Shown: one piece after another, positions 7,629 through 19,300 of the stretch
Position numbering within the stretch: the stretch's first letter is position 1
Layout: every line of letters begins with the position of its first letter
NCBI GenBank assembly: GCA_900553895.1
Contig: USFB01000006.1
Coordinates: 21,536-85,535 of the forward strand
Length of the DNA: 64,000 bases
Reading direction: 5' to 3'
From: an uncultured bacterium
GTDB taxonomy: Bacteria; Cyanobacteriota; Vampirovibrionia; Gastranaerophilales; Gastranaerophilaceae
The notes under the pieces: model-generated
The model's input: only the letters and a program-made list of their open reading frames with translations
Databases searched by the model: none
What the model was told of the DNA's origin: nothing
Position numbers and translations under genes: made by a program

Positions 7629-9695
7629 TTAACCGCCTATATCATTTTTTAGAGCATCAATAAATTCTTTTCTGTATAAAAAGCCCAAATGTGCGCCACA
7701 GTTTAGGCAAACAAGATGTTTTCCTGCAAGAGTTTTAAGTCTTGCTAACTGGTTCTTATTAATAAAATAATCATCAAACGATTGATAAATTTTATAATTA
7801 TCTGCATGTGTTAAATAATCTGCAAGTGAATATAAACCTGTTTCATATTTTATATCATCAAGAGTTAGCATGCCGTTTTTGAGCAAATATTTTTCTGCAT
7901 AATCTCGATAGCTCATATTATTAACTGTTTGATAAAAATCCGTTTTTGTATTTTTTGCAATATTTTCAATCGTGAAAATCAAATCTGAGAGTTTTTGACG
8001 CAAAATAAATGTTGTAATCAGCTTGCCTTCTTCGTCAGTAAAAGGAAGAGTATCAAATTCAAAATCAGAATTTTCTTTCAATTGAGATAATTGTAATATT
8101 TTAGCAGCAGTTATTGCAGTTTTATGTTTAACTTCGGGTGAATTTTTGTCAAATTCTTCGCTGTTTTTGTCGAGTTGTTCAAGCGCATAAACAAGTTCAA
8201 TGGGTGGACTTATTGCAATAAATTTATTTATGCCGAGAGTGTTATTTTTACTTTCTTTTTCTGCAACAAAAAGAGTTGCCATTGCGCCAAAAGAAGTGCC
8301 AACTACGACTTTTTCTCGAAAATCGCAACCGTATTTTTTACAAACAGACTCCATAATTTTTGATGTCACGAGTTTTATATAGTCCGCGTCTTGTGATGGG
8401 ATTCCGGGGCAATAGCCTTCCGGCATGCTTTTTACAAATTCCCAATGAAAATGACTTCCTTGAATAATTACAGAATATCCGGCGTCATAAAACATTTTTG
8501 CAAATATTATTGAGTGGTGAGCGTTTGAGCCTTCGCCAATTGACGGGTACATAATAACAAGTGGCGCTGTTTTATCTTTTTGTAAAATGTAGCGGTATTT
8601 ATAAGGTTCTCTTGTGTCGTCAACGCTAATTGAAGCCGTTTTAATCCTTTTGGCAAAACTTCTGTTCCAGATAGAAAGCTCGTTCCACATTGATTTGTTT
8701 ACTGAGCTATCATCAAATAAAGCCGTACGCATAGAATCTATAACGGGAGTTTGCGAATTATAATCATCTAAAACAATATCCGGCGTTAATGGAGGCTTTT
8801 TAATAAGCTCCAATTCAGCAGCCATACCGGTAGGTCTCCCTTCTTCCATATCTGATTTTTCATCATTACCGATTTGTGCAATCATTTCTTCCGCTAAAGC
8901 TGATTGTCCTTCTTGCACTAATTCTGCTTCTGTTTCCAATAAATCTTTCCTGTCGAGATTTGAATTTCGTATATAATTTTCTAATCCGTAAAGTTTTTTC
9001 TGAATGTCGTAAGGGTCGGCGTAAGTAGATTCAATCATCTTGGCAAGCGGTTGCATGTAAGAAGTTCTGTTTACCATAAGACCGAATTTTATAATAGAAG
9101 TCAGAGGCGTTGCTAAATAAACTGATGGATCAAGTGCTGCTTCCAACATTCTTCCACACAAAGAACGCGGAGTGCAGGCATTTAAAACGGGCATTACCAT
9201 ATAATGTCCTGAACTCATTTTGCATTTGCAAAGAGCTTGTTCCATGTTTTCGTTTGTGGGTTTTATTTTAAAAATTTTATCGGCAGGGTCAAATAGTCCG
9301 CCTAAGCCAATTGTAGAATTGGTTAGAAAACGCACGGTTTCTTTTTTTAATGCGTCACCATCTCTTTGTAGCAAACAGCTTGCCAAACGTTTCGGGTATT
9401 CAATATTGTTATAGGCATTTTTAATTCTGTCCATACCATATTTAGGCATAACTGATGACCATAAAATATGTACAGGACGTGCAATATATTTGTTTAATTT
9501 TGTATTCAAATTAAACATTTTACGGTTGAATTTTTCGTACTTATCTTCGCCGACATACATTGTTGCGTAGTCGGGGTATTTACAATTTTCGGTTTGAACT
9601 GCTTGGATGTCAGTTTTTGCTGCTAAAACGGAAATATTATTTAATGCTAAAAGTACTAATAAAGCAAATGATACAATTTTATTTTTAGAAAGCAT
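7629..9695 (-). CDS. MlaA (VacJ) domain fused to an alpha/beta hydrolase
   Basis: 688 residues with a Sec signal peptide (about 1-26, hydrophobic core SFALLVLLAL, alanine-rich end). Residues about 50-250 match MlaA: EKFNRKMFNLNTKLNKYIAR, then FLTNSTIGLGGLFDPADK and a GHYMVMPVL stretch. Residues about 350-620 look like an alpha/beta hydrolase with nucleophile elbow GTSFGA near 465-470. MlaA normally is an outer-membrane lipoprotein extracting phospholipids for the MlaFEDB importer; here there is no lipobox cysteine. A hydrolase on the same chain suggests lipid removal coupled to hydrolysis, which is inference. Neighbours are unrelated. The domain split is clear; the substrate is not. Confidence 0.8.
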   Translation of the reverse strand: MLSKNKIVSFALLVLLALNNISVLAAKTDIQAVQTENCKYPDYATMYVGEDKYEKFNRKMFNLNTKLNKYIARPVHILWSSVMPKYGMDRIKNAYNNIEYPKRLASCLLQRDGDALKKETVRFLTNSTIGLGGLFDPADKIFKIKPTNENMEQALCKCKMSSGHYMVMPVLNACTPRSLCGRMLEAALDPSVYLATPLTSIIKFGLMVNRTSYMQPLAKMIESTYADPYDIQKKLYGLENYIRNSNLDRKDLLETEAELVQEGQSALAEEMIAQIGNDEKSDMEEGRPTGMAAELELIKKPPLTPDIVLDDYNSQTPVIDSMRTALFDDSSVNKSMWNELSIWNRSFAKRIKTASISVDDTREPYKYRYILQKDKTAPLVIMYPSIGEGSNAHHSIIFAKMFYDAGYSVIIQGSHFHWEFVKSMPEGYCPGIPSQDADYIKLVTSKIMESVCKKYGCDFREKVVVGTSFGAMATLFVAEKESKNNTLGINKFIAISPPIELVYALEQLDKNSEEFDKNSPEVKHKTAITAAKILQLSQLKENSDFEFDTLPFTDEEGKLITTFILRQKLSDLIFTIENIAKNTKTDFYQTVNNMSYRDYAEKYLLKNGMLTLDDIKYETGLYSLADYLTHADNYKIYQSFDDYFINKNQLARLKTLAGKHLVCLNCGAHLGFLYRKEFIDALKNDIGG

Positions 9696-9813
9696 ATTTT
9701 CTCCTCATCAATAAAATTGTATTTACTTTTAACAAAATTTCTATCACCATGTCTGAGCATATAACTGACTTATTAAAATTTATTAAAAAATTACTATTTT
9801 AAATTTCGATTTC

Positions 9814-9842
9814 TTGACTTGCACCTATATTTAAAGTATCCT
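9814..9842 (+). promoter_or_regulatory. Sigma-70 promoter of yidC
   Basis: TTGACT (9814-9819), 17-base spacer, TATCCT (9837-9842), about 58 bases before the yidC ATG. Confidence 0.55.
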
Positions 9843-9899
9843 AACAAAGGTACGATTAGTACTTTTTAAGGACACTAGAATAATTTAGGGAAGAGAAAT

Positions 9900-10982
9900 A
9901 TGGATTTTACAACACTAACTATCGACGTTTTGAAAATGCTTTCTGTTGCAGGAAGTTATGGTATAGGGATTATTTTACTAACAGTTCTTGTTAGAGCTGC
10001 GATGTGGCCTCTAGGCTTGTCACAACAGCGATCTATGAGAACTATGCAAATGTTGCAGCCTAAAATGAAGGCTATTCAAGAAAGATACAAAAGCAATCCT
10101 CAAGTAATGCAACAAAAAATGATGGAATTCTACAAGGAGCACAAGTTCAATCCAATGGCAGGATGTTTTCCATTGCTTATTCAAATGCCAATTTTCATTT
10201 TGTTGTATTCAACTTTGATGAGTCCGCAATTTATTCAAATGGCAGGCGATTCTCATTTCTTATTTATTAATAGATTAGATGCAACTTTAAAAACTTCTGC
10301 AGGTGTTTCTCATGATGGAGTTTTGGGTGTAGCAAAGTATGATACATTTATGGCAGGCAAAACTGCTAAAGTTTATTTGAAGGGTGTAGAAGAACCTCTA
10401 CTTAACGTTAAGGTTGTAAAACCTACAAAGGCTGTTGAAGTTCAAGGCGAACTTACTCCCGGTGAAAACGCAGATTTTAAAGTTAGTCTTGATAGTTTGA
10501 ATTTAAAATTCAGCCAGCTTGACCAAATTGAAAAAGCTGAAATTGATGTAACAGATGTTCAAACAAAAGAAACTGAAACATTGAATTTTGAAAGAAAAGA
10601 CGGTATCTTGATTAGCTCAATTCCTACAAAAGAAATGAAAGCTTCATTCCATTATGATGTATTATTGTTAATCGCATTGTTTGCTGTAACAATGGTATTC
10701 TCTCAAAAAGCTATGATGGCAATGAATAAATCTTCACAACAAGATCCTGCACAGGCAGCTATGCAAAAATCTATGAATACGTTTATGCCGATTATGTTGA
10801 CATTTACATTCGTAATTATTCCAATTCCTGCCGGCGTACTTCTTTATTTGATTTCAAGCAATATTTTCCAAGTAGCACAAACTTTGGTTATTAATAAACA
10901 GTTAGAAGCAGAAGATGCAAAAAAAGAAGCTAAAGTCGATGATATTGATATAGCTAATGCAAAACAGATTAAAGAAAAATAA
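9900..10982 (+). CDS. yidC: Membrane protein insertase YidC, cyanobacterial type
   Basis: 360 residues of the YidC/Oxa1/Alb3 family, which inserts and folds inner-membrane proteins. The groove arginine sits in VRAAMWPLGL (R32); helical-hairpin residues 48-82 are rich in M, Q and K; NPMAGCFPLLIQMPIFI (84-100) is the family hallmark. Residues about 107-248 are a soluble insertion between transmembrane segments before the C-terminal VLLYLISSNIFQVAQT segment. There is no N-terminal Proteobacteria-type periplasmic domain; an insertion at this site is the layout of cyanobacterial YidC. The C-terminal tail is charged. GGGAAGAG lies before the ATG. Confidence 0.93.
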   Translation: MDFTTLTIDVLKMLSVAGSYGIGIILLTVLVRAAMWPLGLSQQRSMRTMQMLQPKMKAIQERYKSNPQVMQQKMMEFYKEHKFNPMAGCFPLLIQMPIFILLYSTLMSPQFIQMAGDSHFLFINRLDATLKTSAGVSHDGVLGVAKYDTFMAGKTAKVYLKGVEEPLLNVKVVKPTKAVEVQGELTPGENADFKVSLDSLNLKFSQLDQIEKAEIDVTDVQTKETETLNFERKDGILISSIPTKEMKASFHYDVLLLIALFAVTMVFSQKAMMAMNKSSQQDPAQAAMQKSMNTFMPIMLTFTFVIIPIPAGVLLYLISSNIFQVAQTLVINKQLEAEDAKKEAKVDDIDIANAKQIKEK

Positions 10983-10994
10983 AATTTTAAACTT

Positions 10995-11060
10995 TATTCC
11001 CTCTCCACGGGGGAGGGTTAGGGTGGGGGCTTTTAATTAAGAACCACCCTAAATTCATAA
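10995..11060. repeat. GC-rich intergenic hairpin between yidC and queA
   Basis: CCCTCTCC/GGGGGAGGG forms a compact hairpin, and TTAGGGTGG (from 11019) can pair with CCACCCTAA (11043-11051). The CCCTCTCC start resembles the repeats at 37094 and 37634. In this AT-rich genome such a block is unusual; it may attenuate or stabilise the yidC-queA transcript. Confidence 0.55.
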
Positions 11061-11072
11061 AAGGGGTATAAC

Positions 11073-12116
11073 ATGTTATTATCAGAATTTGATTATCAAT
11101 TACCGGAAGAACTAATTGCGCAACGTCCGACAGACAAACGTGAAAATTCTCGCATGATGGTTCTTAACCGCGATGAACATAAAATATTAAACAAACATTT
11201 CTATGACATTGTAGATTTGTTAGATGAAAATCATATTTTGATATTAAATAATACAAAAGTTATTCCTGCTCGTCTTTACGGTTATAAAGATACAGGTGCA
11301 AAGATTGAGGTTTTCTTGCTTAAAGAGAGAGAAAACAAAGAATGGGAAGTTTTAATTAAGCCTTCTAAGCGTGTTAGAGTCGGCACCGTTATTAAGATTT
11401 CAGACGAATTGTCTTGTGAAGTAAAAATGCCACTTCCAGATGATGGCAAATGGCTTGTTCAAATGGTTTATGAAGGTGATATTTTTGAAATTTTACATAG
11501 AGTTGGAAATATTCCGCTCCCGCCTTATATAGAACGTAAAATGTCAAATGAAGAGTTGAAAAAACTTGATTTTGAACGTTATCAAACAGTTTACGCAAAA
11601 GAAGAAGGCTCTGTTGCTGCTCCGACTGCAGGTTTACATTTTACTCAAGATATCTTGAAAAAACTTGCAGATAAAGGTGTTCAGATTGGCTATGTTACTC
11701 TAAATGTAGGGATTGGAACATTCAGACCTGTTAAATGTGATAACATTTTAGACCACCACATGGATTCTGAAACTTTTGAAATTACGCAAGAAACCGCGGA
11801 TTTGATTAATAAAGCGAAGCAAGAGGGTAAAAAACTTGTTGCAGTTGGAACGACAAGCGTTAGAACATTAGAAACAGCGTATAAACTATTTGGCGGAATT
11901 CAGGCATGCAAGGGTGCTTCTGAGTTGTTTATTTATCCTCCTTATGAATTCAAGGTTGTCGATAAATTGATTACAAATTTTCACTTGCCAAAATCAACGC
12001 TATTGATGCTTGTAAGTGCCTTGGCAACAAAAGATTTTATCTTTGAAGCTTATCAGGAAGCTATAAAAGAAAAATATCGTTTTTATAGTTATGGCGACTG
12101 CATGTTCATAAATTAA
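11073..12116 (+). CDS. queA: S-adenosylmethionine:tRNA ribosyltransferase-isomerase
   Basis: A 347-residue cytosolic enzyme that transfers the ribosyl part of SAM to preQ1-modified tRNA to form epoxyqueuosine. Family signatures: FDYQLPEELIAQRP at the N-terminus, RENSRMMVLNR, LILNNTKVIPARLYG, GSVAAPTAGLHFT near 175-187, and the C-terminal ITNFHLPKSTLLMLVSA. Full length. It may be read from the yidC promoter across the GC-rich hairpin. AAAGGGG precedes the ATG. Confidence 0.96.
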   Translation: MLLSEFDYQLPEELIAQRPTDKRENSRMMVLNRDEHKILNKHFYDIVDLLDENHILILNNTKVIPARLYGYKDTGAKIEVFLLKERENKEWEVLIKPSKRVRVGTVIKISDELSCEVKMPLPDDGKWLVQMVYEGDIFEILHRVGNIPLPPYIERKMSNEELKKLDFERYQTVYAKEEGSVAAPTAGLHFTQDILKKLADKGVQIGYVTLNVGIGTFRPVKCDNILDHHMDSETFEITQETADLINKAKQEGKKLVAVGTTSVRTLETAYKLFGGIQACKGASELFIYPPYEFKVVDKLITNFHLPKSTLLMLVSALATKDFIFEAYQEAIKEKYRFYSYGDCMFIN

Positions 12117-12137
12117 ACAGAAATTAAATATAAAGGC

Positions 12138-12166
12138 TTTTCAAAATAAAAAGTTTGTGTTATTAT
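12138..12166 (+). promoter_or_regulatory. Candidate promoter of tRNA-Ser
   Basis: TTTTCA (12138-12143), 17-base spacer, TATTAT (12161-12166), placed 14 bases before the tRNA. The -35 is a weak match. Confidence 0.35.
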
Positions 12167-12180
12167 GAATTTAATGTCGC

Positions 12181-12270
12181 GGAGACGTGGCCGAGTCGGC
12201 TGAAGGCGGCACCCTGCTAAGGTGTTATATGGGGCAACCTGTATCGTGGGTTCGAATCCCACCGTCTCCG
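12181..12270 (+). tRNA. tRNA-Ser (anticodon GCT)
   Basis: A 90-base type II tRNA with long variable arm. Acceptor GGAGACG pairs with CGTCTCC and leaves discriminator G73, typical of serine. The D arm is GCC/GGC, the anticodon loop is CTGCTAA and the T loop is TTCGAATC. It reads AGC/AGU. No CCA is encoded. Confidence 0.96.
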
Positions 12271-12275
12271 AATTT

Positions 12276-12306
12276 AAACCCACCAAGAGGTGGGTTTTTT
12301 ATTTTT
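12276..12306 (+). terminator. Intrinsic terminator of tRNA-Ser
   Basis: AAACCCACC (12276-12284), loop AAGA, GGTGGGTTT, followed by a long T-rich run. Confidence 0.9.
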
Positions 12307-12336
12307 TAGTTTAAAGAAATGAAGCTACAAGTGTTT

Positions 12337-12342
12337 TATAAT
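12337..12342 (+). promoter_or_regulatory. TATAAT -10 box of the 12351 gene, possibly leaderless
   Basis: A perfect TATAAT ends eight bases before the ATG and no Shine-Dalgarno lies between. The -35 region is poor. Confidence 0.35.
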
Positions 12343-12350
12343 ATTTAGTT

Positions 12351-13268
12351 ATGAATCTTGAAGAATGTAAAAACGAATTTGAATGGTTTTTGAATGTTCA
12401 ATATAAGGATATTGATAATTTAAAAGATAAAATTAAGGAATTTTGTAACAACTTTTGTTTTGATGATTTATATGATGAAACAAAGGTAAATGAATTATTT
12501 GACAAGGATTTAGAATCAAAAGAAAAGTATTACAAATTAAGTTATGGAAGTAATTCTAAAGATAATAAAGATGGTGATGATACAACATTAGCAAGAATAG
12601 GCTATTTCTTAATTCATAATGATTATAACGAAAATAAATATGCAATCCCCGGACTTAAAAGTTTTGATGATTTAGGTTCTGGATATAAATATAAATACAG
12701 AGGTGATACTATAAACACTTACTCTACACTTTTTGGTGATAGTAATCAAGGAAGGAATAAATTTTTTACAAGTTTAGAAGAAATAAATCAAATAGATTAT
12801 TTTAGAAAAAAATATCAAACATTTGGGAACTTTATCGTTTTTCCTGCTACAACCGTTCAATTAGATTCGAATAAAAGAAAGTGGGATTCAATTAATACTT
12901 TTAGAGGAATAAACGAACATATTCGAGATTTTTTTGATTTGTCAATGGAAAGTTTTATTGACGGACATGAATTTGATATATTGAAACATCTCCCTGAAAC
13001 TAAAGAATATTTTGATGTAATGAATAATATAAATAAATTTATAGAGATTAATTTTTTGCAAGATTATTTTGATAAAAATAATCAAGTAATAAAAAACAAA
13101 TTTAACCATCCTCACCCTAAAACTCCCTATCATTGGAATTTTACCGATATAAGTGAAACGTATGAATACAGAAAATTTGCACTAAATTATATATCCGAAG
13201 CAACTAAAATTATAGAAAGAAGAGCTGATAAAATCTATCAAATATTGTGTTACATATATAATGTATAA
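12351..13268 (+). CDS. Unrecognised soluble protein next to tRNA-Ser
   Basis: A 305-residue protein with no signal peptide or membrane segment, rich in N, K, D, F and Y (very AT-rich codons). Visible landmarks are a GYKYKYRGDTINTYST stretch near 115-130, an RGINEHIRDFFDLSMES stretch near 187-203, and a PHPKTPYHWNF segment near 252-262; histidines and aspartates are scattered with no motif I can name. It lies alone between tRNA-Ser and the giant autotransporter, is probably leaderless, and may be recently acquired. I do not assign a function. Confidence 0.7.
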   Translation: MNLEECKNEFEWFLNVQYKDIDNLKDKIKEFCNNFCFDDLYDETKVNELFDKDLESKEKYYKLSYGSNSKDNKDGDDTTLARIGYFLIHNDYNENKYAIPGLKSFDDLGSGYKYKYRGDTINTYSTLFGDSNQGRNKFFTSLEEINQIDYFRKKYQTFGNFIVFPATTVQLDSNKRKWDSINTFRGINEHIRDFFDLSMESFIDGHEFDILKHLPETKEYFDVMNNINKFIEINFLQDYFDKNNQVIKNKFNHPHPKTPYHWNFTDISETYEYRKFALNYISEATKIIERRADKIYQILCYIYNV

Positions 13269-13349
13269 AAAATTATTTGCTAGAGTTTAATTAGGACACA
13301 AAAGCCCCATTATAGTTAAATTTACTCATTGGGTCTATTGTTATAGTAT

Positions 13350-16300
13350 TTAAATATTTAATCTGCTGTCTAAATAAACTATATCGTTAGATGTTTGAAC
13401 TATATTTTTAGGTAAATTATTAACTTTTTGAATAGGAATAATTTGAGATTGTGCCATACTTTGCAAATTTATTTTAATTTTTTGCACCGGTACAGCAGGT
13501 TCATTTAAAACATATTTTGTGCTATTTTGAACTTTTTCAATAGGTTTACTTTCATTACCTATAGTCCATTTAAAACCAAAAGTTAAAACAATACCATTTC
13601 TTCCACCCTCTCTCAACATAGCTTGCAAAAATCCGCTACATTTATCATTCCAATTCTTTTGCAAACCAACACCATATTCGATATAAGGTTTTATGCTCAT
13701 TTCTGGCAAGCGAACGTCGTTGGCAGTAAATTTTGTTTCGTTTAAGATATTCCATACCATACCAACCTTTGCATAAGGTTGCCAACCTCTTCCAATATTC
13801 CCCATAAATTTAATACTCGGGTGCAATTGTATAGAATGTAATGGGTCAGAAGATATTTTTACACCGGCAGCATTTGTATAATCAAAAGTATTTACATAAG
13901 TATATGCCATAAATATAGACGGTTGAATAATAAATTTGCCGTTATTAAATTCATAATTGTAACCTGTTTTACTTCCAATGCCAGCCATTAATGCTGTATA
14001 ATTTTCCCTACCATACATCGTATGCGATTCACCATTGCTGGCTCCCGCATTTATAGTCAGTGCCGTAAAGAAATTTCCATTGTAGAAAGTTTGAGTTAAT
14101 CCTAATATTCCGCCATTTGTGGTTGTTGAAACACCAGAATAGCTTTGAGAGGTTCCATTATAACCAATGTAAGGGGTAATTACTGTTCCCCAACCTCGTT
14201 TAAGCTGTATATATCTACTGTCACCACCTATCAATGAACCATATGATTGAATATCTACTCTCGGACCATTTGACAAACCGACATTTTCAAAATTTGCATA
14301 TGGTTGATACCAAGTACCACCAGCTTTAGAATAATCATTTTCATATTGAATTGCTCTTGGGTCTGAAATTGCATATTGGTTACCCAATGTTCTTATTTTT
14401 TTTGGCAATGGCATAAATGAATAATCAGCATGCCTGAATGCGTAGCTAAATGTTTCATTTATAGCAGAATACGCTCCAACTTGTGAATTTACAGCTCCTG
14501 ATAATACAGCCGGATTAAAATCAGCTGAACTTTTTCCGCCACCACGAGAGAATAAGAAATACCCGTTGTTTGGATTATAACTCACATCATATTTATATAT
14601 TGGAGCAAAAGAAGTTGTTTGATATTCATTGTTAACGTCTTTACCGACTGTCGTTATATTTGTTTGAACTTTTTCTTTAAAACTATCATAAGCAAACGGA
14701 ATGTACGTCTTTTCACTTGCAGAATCAGATAACAAATTTATTCCACTAACTGTAATAAGTCCATTTGCAACAGTTGTTGATGGAAGCCTATCCATCATAG
14801 CATTTTTCAAATCAGCATCTACTAATATATTGACGTTTCCATTTATCTTTAACGAATTCGCCGACAAATTATTAATACTATTGTTAATTAAGTTTAACGT
14901 TCCTGAATTCATATTAACATCATTAAACATATTAGTTGTATTTGTCGCTAGAACGTTTAATGTTTGATTATTTATATCCAAAATCCCTTTAACAACTGCC
15001 CCATCTAGCATTGTTAAGCTATCGTCGGCAATTTTTGTTGTCCCGTTACCTAAAATTGCTTTATCAAGTGTCCCTGACAAATTTAATACTCCGGAATTAG
15101 TTATAGTACCTGTTAAGTCGTTTGTATTAGAAGTAACTTCGCCACTGTTTATTAAATTACCAATATTTGCATTAACTGTTAATTTACCTGTTGAATCGAC
15201 ATTAACATTTTGAGATATTAAAGCATTGTTTGTTACAGACCCGATTATGTTTGTTGTACCTGTCCCGGAAACTTGTGAGGACAATGTGCCATTAGTTAAT
15301 GTTAAAAGATTTTCGTTAATTATTCCTTTTGTTGCAATAATTTTATCTGCTACTGTTGTTATGCTTCCGGCATTTTCAATTTTATCCGTAGCTGTAAGTG
15401 TTCCGAGCGTATTATCCAATGTTCCGGTTACTTTTATTATTGATTGAGAAATATTCCCAAGATTACTTGATGTACCTGAAATTTCCAAATTTCCATTTCC
15501 GTTAATTGCTCCTGAATTTGTCAAATTCTTAATTTCTGAAGCCAAACCGTTATTTGTAATTGTACCTGAATTATTCGCATTAGTTGATATTTTTAAATTA
15601 TTTACAGTCAAATTTCCAGTATTTGTCAATTCTTTTTGAATTAACTCTGATACAATTACTTTTCCTGTAGTATCTATATCTGTTTTGCCTGCACCAGTAA
15701 TTTTTAATACTGACGTTGAATTTTTAACACTCAAATCGCCTTGATTTAAAATATCTCCTTGCAAAGTTGCATTATCCAATGTAATTTTCGCGTTATTGCT
15801 TGTTGCATTAATAATTAATCCGTCAGATGATATTTTTACATCTTTTACTGTTAAAGAATTTGCATCTGATATTGTAATACCTTGCTTATCACCAAGAATA
15901 ATTGTTGACGTATTTGTTCCGTCAGTTGCTCCTGATATTGTTAAATTATCCGCTAAAATTCCTAAGTTTTCTTTTACGATATATCTGTCATTTGCGTTTG
16001 TAGTTGTAAACGTTTTATCTTTTGAACCAGCAACAGTATTTTGAACTATTAGAGCTAAAGTATCTCCATCTGTAGTATAATATTTAACACCTTCATTTGT
16101 TTTTATAACTTCATATAGGATTGAATCATTAACCAAGGAACCACTTGACTTTATCGCAGATGTTTTTTCAGAATATGTATCTGTTCTTTTCCAAGCTCCA
16201 AACTTATCCGACCAATCGGTATTTGCTCGTAAATCATCAGAGCCGAGAATTTCTTTTTCTTTAACCCCTGTTGTTGTATCTAAAAATATTCCGACACCGC

Positions 16301-19300
16301 CATTTGTTATTTTAATTGTTTTTGTATCCCAAATATTCTCAGTTTCTGTTTGATTTAATGTTAAATTTAACACTCCACTTCCTGATGTACTATTAAAAGA
16401 ATCTGCTTTTGAATTTGACCAATCGACATCTATTGTAGCATTTCCGACTCCGTTTATTGTTGTAATATCATATTTTGAATAACTTAAATCACTTGTAGAT
16501 ATTGTTCCGTTATTCATATCCAATATTCCATCAATTGTTGTTGATGGTGCTAAATTTAATATTCCATTTACTTTTGTTGTGCCATTACCTGAAATTGTTT
16601 TGTCCAATGTTCCTGACAAATTTAATATTCCTGAATTGTTTATAGTACCTGTTAAATTAGTTGCATTTGCAATTACTTCCCCGGTATTCACTAAATTTCC
16701 AATATTTGCCCCAACTATTAATTTCCCAGAATCATTCACATTAACACTTTGAGAAATTATGGCATTATTTGTCACAACATTAAGAATATTTGTCAAACCG
16801 CTTCCGGTAATTTCTTTTTCTATATTACCTACCCCTAAATTTAAAGTACCATTATTAATTAGGGTAACATCTAAATTATTTGCATCAGTCCCCAAAACTC
16901 CTGAATTCATCGCTGTTGTTCCAGTAATTTTACCATCGATATAGTTATTATTTGCAAAATTTAGATTCCCGCCATTATTTGTAATGACAGTTTCATTTCC
17001 TTTGAGTTTTATATCCGAAATATTTAAAGTCGAACCTGAATTTACAACAAAAGAAGATTTTCCGTTCAAATCCAGTTCCGACAAAGTAAGTTCGCCAAGC
17101 GCATCTGTTTTTGTCGCCCCGACAATATTTAAATTTTTGTATGTTGAACCAAGATTATCTGATAATTTATAATTTGCAGGGGTTTTATTCCCAAGTAAAT
17201 CTTCATCAAAAAGATTAAAAGTTTTGTCTAAAATATTGCCATCTTTATCTTTTAGCTCAGCATTGGTCAATGCAACCAAAGCATCTGATATTGTAGCAAC
17301 TGTATTTGTATCAATTTTGGTAATTTTCAAATTTAGGCTGTCATTTACGGTATTTGTTTTATTCAGCCCTAACATTCCATAAACATCTTTTGTCGTAGTT
17401 ATATCACCAAATATATCCTTATAATTTACCGTTGGTGTTAGAGGCTTCGTTATGCTTGTAATAATTTGTGTTATTTTACCGACCGCAGATGTAAGCGGAG
17501 TTAATTTATCACTCAACGCAAGTTGCAAATTATCAGTATTATCATTGTTTTGAATTATTTGGATTTTTAAGTTTTTGTCCAAAATATCATCAAACGCTGT
17601 ATCTACAAAATTTAAACTATCTAAAGTTATAGAACCACTAGAAGATGTTTTTGTCGTAAATCCGTCTGCAATTTTGTCGCCTATCGTGTAATCCGAATTA
17701 CTACCATCAACTTTTGACAAATCTAAATCAATATTATATTTTGCTTTTGCACTAGAATTAAGGGAATTAAATTCCGAAAAACTTTGAATTGCTCCATCTG
17801 CTGTGTCAATAACAACATTTTCACCAACAATTACATTCGCACCACCTTTAATGTCAGCTTTATCAAAAAGTTTAATTGTACCTGTTGAATCGCCGGTCAA
17901 TAAGACATTATAACCACTTACACCATTAATGTAATCATTTAGTAATATTGTACCGTTTGTAGTTGCATTTAATGTAAGAGTTTTGCCTGATGCACCAACA
18001 TTAATTGCTTCATAATTCTTTGTTACTCCACCATCAGTTGAAACATAATTCCCAGTGAATTCAGACAATCCATTATTATTTGCATTAATAACCAAATCTT
18101 GTCTTGTGTATATCGCACCACCATGCGCACTACTTCCATTAACAGAGCTTGCATAATTATTTTTAAAAATAGAATTATTTATTGCTTTAATAGTTGCAGT
18201 ATTAATAATTGCACCACCATATGCACCTTTTAATGGATTTGCGGATTCTGTTTTTGCATAGTTATTTTCGAATATACTGTTTATTGAATCAATAATAGCA
18301 TTTTTATAATCTTGTTCTGATTTTGTGTAAAAGTTTGATATTGCTCCGCCATATGCACTATTTTCAGTGGATACAGCATAGTTTCCGCTAAAATAAGCTT
18401 TAATATTCCCTATTTGAGCTATATCATCATTATTTAAGCTTTTTTCAACATAGTTTGCAATAACACCGCCGTTTGTGGAAAGTTCTGTTGATTGTACAGA
18501 GTTATTTTTGTAAGTTCCCAAAATCGCGTCTTTGACCGGAATTATTTTATTATTTTCATCAAGAGTATAACCAATTCCTACAAAAGCATTTCCTTGTCCA
18601 CTAATAGAATTAGAAATTACACCACCGCTTGCATCCATTAACTTTGATTTAGAAACAAGAGTATTCCCAATATATTCACCATTAATACTTTTGATAATAG
18701 CATTTCCCTGACAAGATTGAATTGAATTTGCAATAATTCCTCCGGATGCATGCCTTCCACCTAAAGCCTTTGTGTCATCTGGAGCTGAAATTATGCTTTC
18801 TAAACGATTATTAGAAACTTGTTTTAAATTTATATCTCCAAGACTAACTGTAGTATTTGTAGTTTTCAAACCACCATAAAGAAAATTATAAATAATTCCG
18901 CCACGTGCATTATCATTACAATCAATAGCAACCAAATTATTATTACTTATATCATCAACCGTTATATTACCGTTTTTTGATATAACAATAGCATCTTCCA
19001 CCGGAACTAATGCCGAACGCAATAATAAAGAAGTAATGTTTGTTGCTTTTATGGTATTTCCCTGAATTTGACCTACAGCGAGATTACCTATATTAGATGA
19101 AATTTTTGAATCTTTTGGTGACTCTTTTAAATACAACACAAAACCGGTAGAAGTAGAGTTTTCATTTCCTGTAATAACGTTATTATTAATTTCGCCAATA
19201 ACTATATCATTAACATTAGCACCTTGAAGATTTATTACCCCACCACGTAAAAAATTCATTTCAATATTGTTATTTGAAACAGAACCTATAGAAATTGAAT

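Noticed and set aside
13290..13335. Terminator between the 12351 gene and the autotransporter gene
   Set aside because: GCCCCAT and ATTGGGT pair only weakly and there is no adjacent T run.
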